Positions 1-5,865 are shown, counted from the first letter of the stretch. The stretch: DNA of 10,053 nt from an uncultured Clostridia bacterium (GCA_946061315.1 CAMGRB010000028.1:1-10053), one strand, 5' to 3'. Notes: generated from the letters alone by a model not told the origin. Made by a program: numbers and translations.

Positions 1-140
1 GTTTTCGTTGATTTTGCCTGTTCTATCACTCTGTCCTGCTTTTCGTTTTCCATTTTCATAAATACGTTCATCGCCCTGGGATTGCTTGCAAGAGCCATCG
101 CAAATCCGAGCGGCATATCGTGGGAATTGTCGCCGTACAT
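1..140 (-). CDS. small conserved protein of unknown function, partial (C-terminus outside window)
   Basis: Only the first 46 codons are in the window. A strong ribosome binding site (GGAGGTGATTTT) directly precedes the ATG at 138-140. The protein begins MYGDNSHDMPLGFAMALASN and continues with a Met-, Glu- and Lys-rich stretch; no signal peptide, membrane segment or catalytic motif is visible. The pattern 'PLGFAMALA-N-AM-F' resembles a family of short (roughly 60-80 residue) Clostridia proteins with a PLGLGMALAQN-like start and no known function; this is a recollection of family appearance, not a search result. It is divergent from rnpB, with about 110 bases between the starts. Its function cannot be stated. 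Confidence 0.6.
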   Translation of the reverse strand, partial: MYGDNSHDMPLGFAMALASNPRAMNVFMKMENEKQDRVIEQAKSTK

Positions 141-216
141 AAAATCACCTCCGTTTTTCGACGTATTTATTTTTTGTATTAAGCCGAAAAATATGGGTGG
201 TAATTGTTTCATTGAC

Positions 217-245
217 TTGACAAAACGTTTTTTTTACATTATAAT
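217..245 (+). promoter_or_regulatory. consensus sigma-A promoter of rnpB
   Basis: TTGACA at 217-222 and TATAAT at 240-245 are separated by exactly 17 bp, a perfect match to the housekeeping consensus in both hexamers. The expected start point, about 7 bases beyond the -10 box, falls at 252, which is where the first pairing strand (P1) of RNase P RNA begins. A T-rich run lies in the spacer. Strong constitutive expression fits an essential stable RNA. Confidence 0.9.
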
Positions 246-251
246 AATGAA

Positions 252-616
252 GAACCGAGCCGGACGGTTGCGCGGTATGGCGCCGAAAGGTATTACCGTG
301 AGGAAAGTCCGTGCTTCACAGGGCAGGATAGCTGATAACGTCAGCCGAGGGTGACCTTAGGGAAAGTGCAACAGAAAACAACCGCCGCATTTTGCGGTAA
401 GGGTGAAAACGCAGGGTAAGAGCCTACGTCGCCCTATGGTAACATAGGGAGGGTGTAAACCCTATCCGAAGCAACACCGTATGCGAAAGATTTTATTTGC
501 CCGATAAGGCTTTTGCCTCTTTCGCGGGTGGCACGCAATTTTTGCGGAGCCTTATGGTGACATAAGGCAAAGATAGATGACCGTCTTTAACAGAACACGG
601 CTTACAGGCTCGGTTC
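252..616 (+). ncRNA. rnpB: RNase P RNA, bacterial type A-like
   Basis: This is the catalytic RNA of ribonuclease P, which cleaves the 5' leader from precursor tRNAs. The ends pair perfectly to make helix P1: 252-261 (GAACCGAGCC) with 607-616 (GGCTCGGTTC). The conserved core is readable: GAGGAAAGTCC at 300-310, then GGGCAGGATA, a 'GGAAAGTGCAACAGAAA' block, GGTAAGGGTGAAA, GGTAAGAGCC, the GTAAACCC..TCCGAAGCAA block, and the 3' AGATAGATGACCGTC / ACAGAACACGGCTTA block. Two GNRA-capped hairpins are visible: CCCTATG-GTAA-CATAGGG near 433-450 and GCCTTATG-GTGA-CATAAGGC near 549-568. The block order fits the ancestral type A rather than the Bacillus type B RNA. Exact processed ends may differ by a few bases. 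Confidence 0.96.
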
Positions 617-703
617 ACAATTAAAAGAAAACGGCACGAGTTTTACTTAAAAAAGCTTCTCTACGCAAGCGTCACGCAAGCTTTGAAAAATCCTTTGCCG
701 CAA

Positions 704-738
704 AAACGGCTTTCACGATGAAATCGTGAAAGCCGTTT
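704..738. terminator. bidirectional hairpin terminator between rnpB and the radical SAM gene
   Basis: This is a perfect 16-bp inverted repeat (704-719 with 723-738) with a GAA loop. Read on the minus strand, the stem is followed by GTTTTTG, so it should end the mnmE - RNHCP - radical SAM transcript, whose last stop is at 764. Read on the plus strand it lies about 90 bases beyond rnpB and has only a weak T tract, so it may serve as a second or back-up stop for that RNA. Confidence 0.8.
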
Positions 739-763
739 ATTCATTTGTAGGCATTCTTTATCA

Positions 764-1906
764 TTACCTATCTTGCGAACGAAAATCGGGAGTATAGAGC
801 GAGGTAGACGAGGAAATATCCTGCATATATCCGTCGTAACCCAGCTCAACTGCTCTTTCAAGAACGCTTTGGTACTCAAAGGTGGTTATTTTTCTTTTAA
901 GCTCCCCATATTTATCGGGGCAAAAAGATGGAGTATATTGGCTCATAAGAGAGAGCTTAAAAGAGCTTATATCGTAATTTATCGACACGTCCTCAAGTAT
1001 TTTTATTGAATCCTTGCGCAAACCGGGTAAAACGAGATGGCGCATAATGACGCCTTTTTTCATAAGACCGTCCTTTATTATCACCTTTGGTTGCGCTTCT
1101 ATCATCTTGCCGAGCGATTTTTTGGCATAAAGGTAATAATCGGGCGCAAAAGAGTATTTCGCGCTCACCTCGGGCGAAAAATACTTCATATCGGTAAGAA
1201 ATATATCAACAAACTCCGACACACGCTCAATAGTTTCGGGCAGTTCATACCCCGAGGTGTTATATACTATCGGAATTTTAAGTTTATCACGTATTAGCGA
1301 CACGCTCTCGGCTATTTTATCCGCAAAATGCGTAGGAGTAACAAGATTTATATTGTATGCGCCCATATCCTGCAAGGCAAGCATTTCATCTGCAAGCTCC
1401 CGAACGCTTATCTCTTTTCCTATCTCGCCGCTTCTTATATCGCGGTTCTGGCAATAAACGCAGCCGAGAGAGCAACCCGAGAAAAATATCGCTCCGCTTC
1501 CGCCCTGTCCCTCGTTTTTTTCGGTGCAACCCTGCATATTTTCGGTTTTATCGACACTCCCTCGCGTGTTTTCCGAATTATCCACACTCCTGCGGGTATT
1601 TTCCGTTTTATTCACACTTCCCCGCACATTTTGAGTTTTATCCACACTCTGCCGTGCATTTTCCGCTCTCTCTGCCGCGGAGCAAGCATTTTCCGCACTA
1701 TCCGTGTCAAATTGTTGCTTTTTGCAAGGCGTGTCCTCCTCATCGCACGAAAAGGGGCTTTTTTCGGGCAGTCTTGTCGAAATTAACGGTTCCTCCCACA
1801 TATGAAGCATAGTTTTGGCTACTTTTATCTTGTCACCCATATGGCAAAAGCCTTTTGTAACGCTCCTGTCAACTCCGCACCTGCGTGGGCAAAGCATACA
1901 CTCCAT
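764..1906 (-). CDS. radical SAM protein, PflX/COG1313 type, with a 10-residue-repeat insertion
   Basis: The protein has 380 residues. It opens with a Cys-rich segment (C3, C6, C10 and C21 in CMLCPRRCGVDR...GFC) typical of the PflX/COG1313 group. It continues KVAKTMLHMWEEPLIS, then has the radical SAM cluster motif CSLGCVYC (C145, C149, C152), which holds a [4Fe-4S] cluster and cleaves S-adenosylmethionine. A normal C-terminal barrel follows. The family resembles pyruvate-formate-lyase activating enzymes, but the true substrate is unknown. The oddity is residues 45-135. In relatives, the WEEP-IS segment is followed almost at once by the GSGxIFFSGC strand. Here about 90 hydrophilic residues intervene, including six 10-residue repeats (consensus KTENxRxSVD, residues 69-128). 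The frame is open throughout, so the gene looks intact. The start lies 3 bases after the RNHCP stop, behind a GGGGAG ribosome binding site, so the two genes are cotranscribed. Confidence 0.9.
   Translation of the reverse strand: MECMLCPRRCGVDRSVTKGFCHMGDKIKVAKTMLHMWEEPLISTRLPEKSPFSCDEEDTPCKKQQFDTDSAENACSAAERAENARQSVDKTQNVRGSVNKTENTRRSVDNSENTRGSVDKTENMQGCTEKNEGQGGSGAIFFSGCSLGCVYCQNRDIRSGEIGKEISVRELADEMLALQDMGAYNINLVTPTHFADKIAESVSLIRDKLKIPIVYNTSGYELPETIERVSEFVDIFLTDMKYFSPEVSAKYSFAPDYYLYAKKSLGKMIEAQPKVIIKDGLMKKGVIMRHLVLPGLRKDSIKILEDVSINYDISSFKLSLMSQYTPSFCPDKYGELKRKITTFEYQSVLERAVELGYDGYMQDISSSTSLYTPDFRSQDR
1522..1701. repeat. six tandem 30-bp repeats inside the radical SAM gene
   Basis: On the plus strand the units start at 1522, 1552, 1582, 1612, 1642 and 1672. 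Each carries a 'cacac-ct' head (best kept in units 2-5), a central 'G..TTTTCCG' part and usually a TTAT tail. Units 2-5 are most alike; units 1 and 6 are more diverged, and a possible seventh remnant follows at 1702-1731. Because 30 is a multiple of 3, the array stays in frame and codes for six 10-residue peptides. Divergence is mostly by substitution with exact unit length kept, which suggests selection for frame or an array that is not very recent. Confidence 0.9.
1548..1646 (+). promoter_or_regulatory. four DnaA-box-like 9-mers at 30-bp spacing
   Basis: The 30-bp repeat junctions on the plus strand read TTATCGACA (1548-1556), TTATCCACA (1578-1586), TTATTCACA (1608-1616) and TTATCCACA (1638-1646). 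The second and fourth equal the strongest known DnaA box, the third fits TTWTNCACA, and the first has one mismatch. All point the same way and are 30 bp apart, close to three helical turns. By eye I found no other consensus DnaA box in the window. They lie inside a coding sequence, where they encode the repeated Ser-Val-Asp-(Lys/Asn), so binding by DnaA is inferred from sequence only. Confidence 0.5.
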
Positions 1907-1909
1907 AGG

Positions 1910-2239
1910 TTATATCTCCCCTGCGGTCAATTTTATTATCTTTTTTATATCGTCCGGCTGATTTTTCGCTTCCGTTGCGGCTCTATTGCGCTTTATCTCT
2001 CCGCACTTACGACACTTATGTATTATAACGTATCCTTTTTTGGAGTCAAGCTCCACGCGTATGGGGTCCATTATGCCCCCACATTCGTTCGCTCTGTCCC
2101 CCGGCATTATATCAACGTGCTTTGAGCAAAGGCAAAACGGGCAATGGTTTCTCGAAGAATATCCGAGCGGCTCAACCCTTGCCCCGCAGTTTTCACATAT
2201 AAATCCGTTGTCGTTTTTAGTAAATCTTTTACTTTCCAT
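1910..2239 (-). CDS. RNHCP domain zinc-ribbon protein
   Basis: The 109-residue product matches the RNHCP family, named after its signature RNHCPFC. Starting from MESKRFTKND, it has CENCG, then RNHCPFCLCSKHVD, PGDRANECGG and HKCRKCGEIKRNR, that is, two Cys pairs plus extra Cys/His that should bind zinc. The family has no established biochemical role; RNA or ribosome association is often guessed but cannot be shown here. I chose the ATG at 2237-2239 because GGAG of a ribosome binding site lies just upstream and family members begin at this point. The open frame runs 63 codons further upstream, but that part is repeat-derived sequence. The gene is downstream of mnmE and 3 bases upstream of the radical SAM start, so it is likely read from the mnmE promoter. 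Confidence 0.85.
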   Translation of the reverse strand: MESKRFTKNDNGFICENCGARVEPLGYSSRNHCPFCLCSKHVDIMPGDRANECGGIMDPIRVELDSKKGYVIIHKCRKCGEIKRNRAATEAKNQPDDIKKIIKLTAGEI

Positions 2240-2332
2240 TTCTTCTCCGTTAAACCTCGCCAAAAAGATCCAAAGCCTCGCCCTTACCGCATACTTCCGC
2301 CGCGTATTTTCGTCACTTTCACCTCTGCCGCC

Positions 2333-2538
2333 CGCGCTTTTCGTTGCCGTGCGCTTCCGTCGCCCTGCGCTTTCGTGACCGTGTGCTTTCATTACGTGGT
2401 TTTTTTGTTTCCGCGCGCTCTTGTTCACCGCACACTTCCGTCACCCTGTGCTTTGCCACCGCACATTTCAGTCGCCACGCGCTCCGTTGGGCGCGTTTTC
2501 ACCATCGCGTACTTTTACCGCCGTCTGCTTTATTTGCC
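2333..2538. repeat. degenerate 16-bp tandem repeat array in the mnmE-RNHCP spacer
   Basis: On the plus strand the spacer breaks into about 12-13 units, mostly 16 bp, with consensus GYGCGCTTTCGTCACC. Clear units are 2333-2348, 2349-2364, 2365-2380, 2381-2396, 2414-2429, 2430-2445, 2461-2476, 2507-2522 and 2523-2538; two or three others are 14-15 bp. A T-rich break occurs at 2397-2413, and weaker copies reach left to about 2289. The last unit overlaps the mnmE stop codon at 2530-2532. Since 16 is not a multiple of 3, the array is not a coding repeat. It fills nearly all of the 290-base gap up to the RNHCP start; the remaining 2240-2288 holds the RNHCP ribosome binding site. Confidence 0.75.
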
Positions 2539-3897
2539 GACACAAAAATGCGAGAATATCTCGTTTACTATTTCCTCGCTCACGTTTCTTGAATCTATCA
2601 TTTCAAGCTCGGCAAGCGCTCTCTCCAAGGAATAGCACACTATATCGTTGCTCTCGCCCGATATAAGCGCTTCTCTTGCCTCTTTCGCCCCATCGAGTGC
2701 GAGCTTTACCGACGAGTGCTGTCTTGCGTTCGATATTACCGCGTCGGAGGAAATATTTATCTCGGAAAGGTCGTACATTTTTGATACAATTTCCGCAATT
2801 ATCGACACTCCCTCGCCTGTTTTTGCGGAAACTGACGCCACGTATTTGAATTTTTCCCGGATTTTTTTCTCAAATTCGGGCGATATTTTCTTCTCGCAAT
2901 CGCACTTATTTATAACCGCTATTGCACTTTTGCCGTTTGCAAGGTCTATTATCTCACTATCGAGCGCATTTTCCTTTGTTGAAGCGTCAAAAACGCATAT
3001 AATAAGCTCTGCCTCGTTTATCTTTGATTTTGCGCGCTCAACGCCTATTTTTTCAACCGCATCCGTAGTTTCTCTGATACCCGCCGTGTCGGAAAGTGAA
3101 AGAGTTACTCCTCCGAGCGACACGGTGTGTTCTATTACATCCCTCGTAGTACCCTCAATATCGGTAACTATCGACACGTCGCTGCCAAAAATTCTGTTAT
3201 AAAGCGTGCTTTTGCCCGAGTTTGGCTTGCCTGCAACAGACGTTTTTATCCCCTCGGCAATCGCACGGCCGGCGCGGTAGCTTTTTTTGAGATTTTCAAG
3301 CTCCGATACGATTTTGTCGAGGGAGTGTCGCATTTCTTCTCTCTCTACCTCGGCAATATCCTCGTCGGGATAATCTATTGTCGCATAGGAACGTGAGAGC
3401 ATTGCAAGCATATTCTCCCTTATTTCAGAGAGTTTTGAGGAAAGAACGCCTCTTTCCTGCGACGAGGAAAGCTTTAATTGGTTGTCCGTTCTTGCGTCTA
3501 TTATCGCCCCTACCGCCTCCGCACGTGAAAGGGTGAGCTTGCCGTTTATATAGGCGCGCCTTGTAAACTCTCCCGCCTCGGCAATTCTTGCACCGGACGA
3601 GAGCACCGCTTCAAGCACGGCAGACGTTACGTATATGCCACCGTGACAGCAAATTTCGCACACGTCCTCGCCCGTATATGAGTGAGGTGCGGCAAAATAG
3701 GTAAGCGTACCGTCGTCTATTATCTCGTTTTCCCTTATAATATCGCCGTAGAGGCACTTTCTCGGCGCTATTTCAGCTCCGTGGGTACGAAATACCTTCT
3801 TTGCCACTTCCAAGGCGTCAGGACCGCTTATTCTTATCATAGCGACGCCTCCCTTGCCTTTTGCCGTAGATACGGCGGCTATCGTATCCTCAATCAT
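2530..3897 (-). CDS. mnmE: tRNA uridine-5-carboxymethylaminomethyl(34) synthesis GTPase MnmE
   Basis: MnmE works with MnmG in the cytoplasm to place the (carboxymethyl)aminomethyl group on the wobble uridine (U34) of certain tRNAs, using a folate one-carbon donor and GTP hydrolysis. At 455 residues it is normal length. The N-terminal tetrahydrofolate-binding domain (about 1-120, starting MIEDTIAAVSTAKGKGG) is followed by a helical domain and an inserted G domain. The G motifs are GKPNSGKS (223-230), EGTTRD (248-253), DTAG (270-273), NKCD (330-333) and SAK (357-359). The protein ends in the family's catalytic C-terminal motif FCVGK, with Cys452. The start follows AGAGGTGATATT, a good ribosome binding site. 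Its usual partners mnmG and rsmG are not next to it here. It is the first gene of a minus-strand unit with RNHCP and the radical SAM gene. Confidence 0.98.
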   Translation of the reverse strand: MIEDTIAAVSTAKGKGGVAMIRISGPDALEVAKKVFRTHGAEIAPRKCLYGDIIRENEIIDDGTLTYFAAPHSYTGEDVCEICCHGGIYVTSAVLEAVLSSGARIAEAGEFTRRAYINGKLTLSRAEAVGAIIDARTDNQLKLSSSQERGVLSSKLSEIRENMLAMLSRSYATIDYPDEDIAEVEREEMRHSLDKIVSELENLKKSYRAGRAIAEGIKTSVAGKPNSGKSTLYNRIFGSDVSIVTDIEGTTRDVIEHTVSLGGVTLSLSDTAGIRETTDAVEKIGVERAKSKINEAELIICVFDASTKENALDSEIIDLANGKSAIAVINKCDCEKKISPEFEKKIREKFKYVASVSAKTGEGVSIIAEIVSKMYDLSEINISSDAVISNARQHSSVKLALDGAKEAREALISGESNDIVCYSLERALAELEMIDSRNVSEEIVNEIFSHFCVGK

Positions 3898-3921
3898 AAT
3901 ATCACCTCTCTGTTCAAGGAC

Positions 3922-3950
3922 ATTTTACCACACTTGCAAGCTTATTGCAA
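3922..3950 (-). promoter_or_regulatory. promoter of the mnmE unit
   Basis: On the minus strand, TTGCAA (3950-3945) and TAAAAT (3927-3922) are 17 bp apart, with TGG just before the -10 box (extended -10). The start point would be near 3915, giving a short leader to the mnmE ATG at 3897. A terminator lies just upstream, which supports mnmE as a transcription unit separate from the gene at 4101-4637. Confidence 0.65.
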
Positions 3951-3965
3951 TAAAAAACTTATACA

Positions 3966-4003
3966 TAAAAACCGCGGATCTGCACCGTTTTGTGCGGACC
4001 CGC
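3966..4003 (-). terminator. terminator of the 4101-4637 gene
   Basis: A 12-bp stem pairs 3974-3985 with 3992-4003, with one A-C mismatch and one wobble pair around a 6-base loop. On the minus strand it is followed by GGTTTTTAT. It sits about 100 bases beyond the stop of the Gly/Ser-rich gene and just before the mnmE promoter, so it should separate the two units. The bases between it and the stop at 4101 show no recognisable feature. Confidence 0.75.
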
Positions 4004-4100
4004 AATAATCAATTATTTATCATATGCCTGCATTTCTAACGTTATGAAGCCACGTCAATTTACCGCTTTTATCCGAATGAAAGTAACTTTTTATCGCCGT

Positions 4101-4637
4101 TTATTTTCCCAGCTTGCATTTTAGCATAATTAAGGAGGTAAACGCTATCTTTACACCGAGCATTAAGGCGATTGCGTCGCATAAGCGGACTTTTAAGGTG
4201 TGAGAGCATTGTATGGAGCCGCTTGTGCTGCCCGAGGAGCAACTGCATAAGGACTGCTCTTGTGAGATGCTACCACCACTCTGTGAGCCCCTTGAAGCGC
4301 CGTTTTTGCCCTGTGCGCAGTTTGACCCGCCGTCGCACGCCTGCGTGCTTTGTGAGCCGCCCTTTGCGCTCTGCCCGTCCTTCGCTCCGTTTGAGTTGTT
4401 ATTGCCCGTATCGGCGTTTTGTGAGCCTCCGTTTTCACCTTGCGAGCTTTGCCCGTAGTTGCCGCCCTGCGCGCTCTGCGATGCATTATTACCGTTTTGA
4501 GTGCCCCGGGAACCGCCGTTTGCACCTTGCGAATTACCGTTTTCCCCTTGCTTGCTAACTGACAGACTCTCGGAAAAGGTGAGTGTGAGCACCGTGCGCT
4601 CGGGAGCGTTTCTGAATTGATTTATTTTTTCAAACAT
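4101..4637 (-). CDS. unknown protein: conserved-looking ends around a Gly/Ser/Asn/Gln-rich middle
   Basis: I do not recognise this 178-residue protein. The start is well supported: ACGGAGGAAGAT precedes the ATG. Residues 1-29 look like ordinary folded sequence (RTVLTLTFSESLSV could form a beta strand). Residues 30-143 are low complexity, Gly, Ser, Asn and Gln with scattered Ala and Lys, in loose units of about 10 residues (SQGANGG, SQSAQGGNYGQ, SQNADTGNNN and so on). Residues 146-178 become ordinary again, with a hydrophobic helix (DAIALMLGVKIAFTSLIMLK) that could be a membrane segment or amphipathic. There are seven cysteines, all from residue 101 onward (C101, C107, C131, C133, C144, C153, C174), and no N-terminal signal peptide. 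It has its own terminator and faces away from noc. It may be a short protein enlarged by repeat growth, or a surface or adhesive protein; neither can be settled from sequence. Confidence 0.65.
   Translation of the reverse strand: MFEKINQFRNAPERTVLTLTFSESLSVSKQGENGNSQGANGGSRGTQNGNNASQSAQGGNYGQSSQGENGGSQNADTGNNNSNGAKDGQSAKGGSQSTQACDGGSNCAQGKNGASRGSQSGGSISQEQSLCSCSSGSTSGSIQCSHTLKVRLCDAIALMLGVKIAFTSLIMLKCKLGK
4209..4550. repeat. low-complexity coding repeats (Gly/Ser/Asn/Gln)
   Basis: This stretch encodes residues 30-143 of the unknown protein. Unit length varies (about 8-11 codons) around a theme of Ser-Gln-x-Ala-Gln-Gly-Gly-Asn. On the plus strand it shows recurring CTGCGCGCTCTG, TTGCCGCC and CCGTTTT words. 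The units are more degenerate than the 30-bp array in the radical SAM gene. Confidence 0.6.
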
Positions 4638-4825
4638 ATCTTCCTCCGTAAATCGAGAAATATTTTTATATATTTTGTCCGAAATCTCGCTTTATATTCA
4701 TTTTTCATCGACTTGTTTTTCCATATTATTCCTATAAGTTAACCCGAATCGACGGTGTATAAGTTTTCAATCCATATTTTACCATTTATTTACAGCACAC
4801 TTCTACAAAAAATACAGTCGGGAAA

Positions 4826-4868
4826 TGGTATAATCGGTACAAGCCTGCGATTATAGGTAAAATCGCAG
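4826..4868 (+). promoter_or_regulatory. extended -10 promoter and leader hairpin of noc
   Basis: TGGTATAAT at 4826-4834 is an extended -10 element with a perfect TATAAT; no good -35 box stands 17 bp upstream. Transcription should start near 4841. The new RNA would at once form a hairpin, CTGCGATT (4845-4852) with AATCGCAG (4861-4868) around an 8-base loop, which may stabilise the message. The remaining divergent gap back to 4638 (about 190 bases, AT-rich) should hold the promoter of the minus-strand gene, but no single good match is seen and it has no DnaA boxes. Confidence 0.6.
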
Positions 4869-4905
4869 TAAAAATCAAAAACGAAGGAAAAGAGAGGAAA
4901 AGGAA

Positions 4906-5754
4906 ATGAAAATTTACTACCAAAGCAACAAAAAGCCAAGCGAGGACACGATGATCCATCAAATCGAGGTAAGCAAAATCGTGCCTAACCCCAATCAACC
5001 GAGAAAAGATTTTGCCGACGAGGCAATCCTAAAGCTTGCGGACAGCATACGGCAATACGGCATAATACAACCGCTTACCGTGCGCCAGACGGGTGACGGA
5101 TACGAGCTTATATCGGGCGAAAGACGTTTAAGAGCATCAAAAGAGCTTGGAATGGAAACCGTTCCCTGCGTAATTATGAACGTAAACGAGATGAAATCTG
5201 CCGAAATGTCCATAATTGAGAATCTTTTAAGAGAGGATCTTAATATCTTTGAACAGGCGCACGCAATAGAAACTCTTATAGATACATATGACTTAACGCA
5301 GGAGCAAATAGCAAAGAAGTTGTCCAACAGTCAGTCCTTTATAGCAAACAAGCTCCGCCTTTTGCGCCTCGGCGATGAGGAAAGGGAAAAAATACTTAAA
5401 AACAACCTCACGGAAAGGCACGCGAGGGCGCTTTTACGCATTTACGATACAGACACAAGGCGAAAAGTCCTTGACAGAATAATAGAGGAAGGGCTTAACG
5501 TTACACGGAGCGAGGAGCTGATAGAAAAGATTATAGTTTCCTCTAAAATTGAAGCGCGTGATAATATACCAAGCGTAAGAACGTTTAAGGACGTAAAATC
5601 ATTCTATCTGGCGATAGACAGAGCCATAGATTCCGTAAAGAATAGCGGAATCAACATAAAGAGCAGGCGAATAGAAAACGATGAGTTTACGGAATTGACT
5701 ATTCTGATACCGAAAACCGAAGCTCCGAAAGAGCTTGTAAAAGAGGCCATATAA
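4906..5754 (+). CDS. noc: Noc-type ParB-family protein (nucleoid occlusion)
   Basis: This 282-residue CTP-dependent DNA-binding clamp protein of the ParB/Noc family has an N-terminal CTP-binding domain with GERRLR (71-76) and ENLLRED (105-111). A helix-turn-helix region runs over about 129-175, and a C-terminal dimerisation region follows. The specificity positions look like Noc rather than ParB: Q143 in NSQS, K149 in ANK, a basic R154, and R171 in TERHARAL, where ParB has Arg, Thr, a non-basic residue and Gly. In Bacillus, Noc binds its own sites (ATTTCCCGGGAAAT type) and keeps the division septum off the nucleoid. The N-terminus (MKIYYQSNKKPSED) lacks the FSRFFGLG-like amphipathic membrane anchor known from Bacillus Noc. 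The start has a GAGGAAAAGGAA ribosome binding site. parA lies 470 bases downstream, with parS sites and a terminator between, so noc is probably its own transcript. Confidence 0.88.
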   Translation: MKIYYQSNKKPSEDTMIHQIEVSKIVPNPNQPRKDFADEAILKLADSIRQYGIIQPLTVRQTGDGYELISGERRLRASKELGMETVPCVIMNVNEMKSAEMSIIENLLREDLNIFEQAHAIETLIDTYDLTQEQIAKKLSNSQSFIANKLRLLRLGDEEREKILKNNLTERHARALLRIYDTDTRRKVLDRIIEEGLNVTRSEELIEKIIVSSKIEARDNIPSVRTFKDVKSFYLAIDRAIDSVKNSGINIKSRRIENDEFTELTILIPKTEAPKELVKEAI

Positions 5755-5788
5755 GTATTCCCCTCTGCGAATATTGCACGAAAAATTA

Positions 5789-5804
5789 TGTTTCACGTGA
5801 AACA
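5789..5804 (+). promoter_or_regulatory. parS site 1
   Basis: TGTTTCACGTGAAACA is an exact 16-bp match to the Firmicutes parS palindrome, extended to 18 bp by flanking A and T. It lies 34 bases after the noc stop codon. This is the ParB loading site for chromosome segregation. The intergenic stretch 5755-6225 holds this site, three more parS sites, a terminator, a G-rich tract and the parA promoter. Confidence 0.95.
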
Positions 5805-5827
5805 TTGATGTTTTTGTCGCATATTGT

Positions 5828-5843
5828 TGTTTCACGTGAAACA
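5828..5843 (+). promoter_or_regulatory. parS site 2
   Basis: Exact TGTTTCACGTGAAACA, beginning 39 bp after the start of site 1. Confidence 0.95.
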
Positions 5844-5865
5844 TTATAGTTTTCCGTATGGTGTT

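Noticed and set aside
661..879. Minus-strand 72-codon frame over the terminator
   Set aside because: It overlaps the radical SAM 3' end in another frame and the hairpin, and has no recognisable features.
1522..1701. CRISPR array
   Set aside because: Units are directly adjacent without unique spacers and are in-frame coding; the same reasoning removes the 16-bp array at 2333-2538.
1328..1812. Two long plus-strand open frames opposite the radical SAM gene, with Phe/Arg/His-rich periodic proteins
   Set aside because: They are antisense shadows of the 30-bp coding repeats; there is no ribosome binding site, and the minus-strand frame has clear family motifs.
2240..2428. 63-codon upstream extension of the RNHCP gene
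   Set aside because: It is translated repeat DNA with no homology to the family; the ATG at 2239 has its own ribosome binding site and matches the usual start.
2144..2635. Plus-strand open frame across the RNHCP-mnmE spacer
   Set aside because: It runs opposite RNHCP, the 16-bp array and the mnmE end, and has repetitive Arg/Phe/Pro composition and no start signal.
2851..2865. Noc-binding-site-like TTTTCCCGG in mnmE
   Set aside because: Only half of the palindrome is present; about 9 of 14 positions match, which is expected by chance.
4638..4905. Replication origin in the divergent AT-rich gap
   Set aside because: No DnaA boxes by eye on either strand; it holds a promoter and a leader hairpin only.
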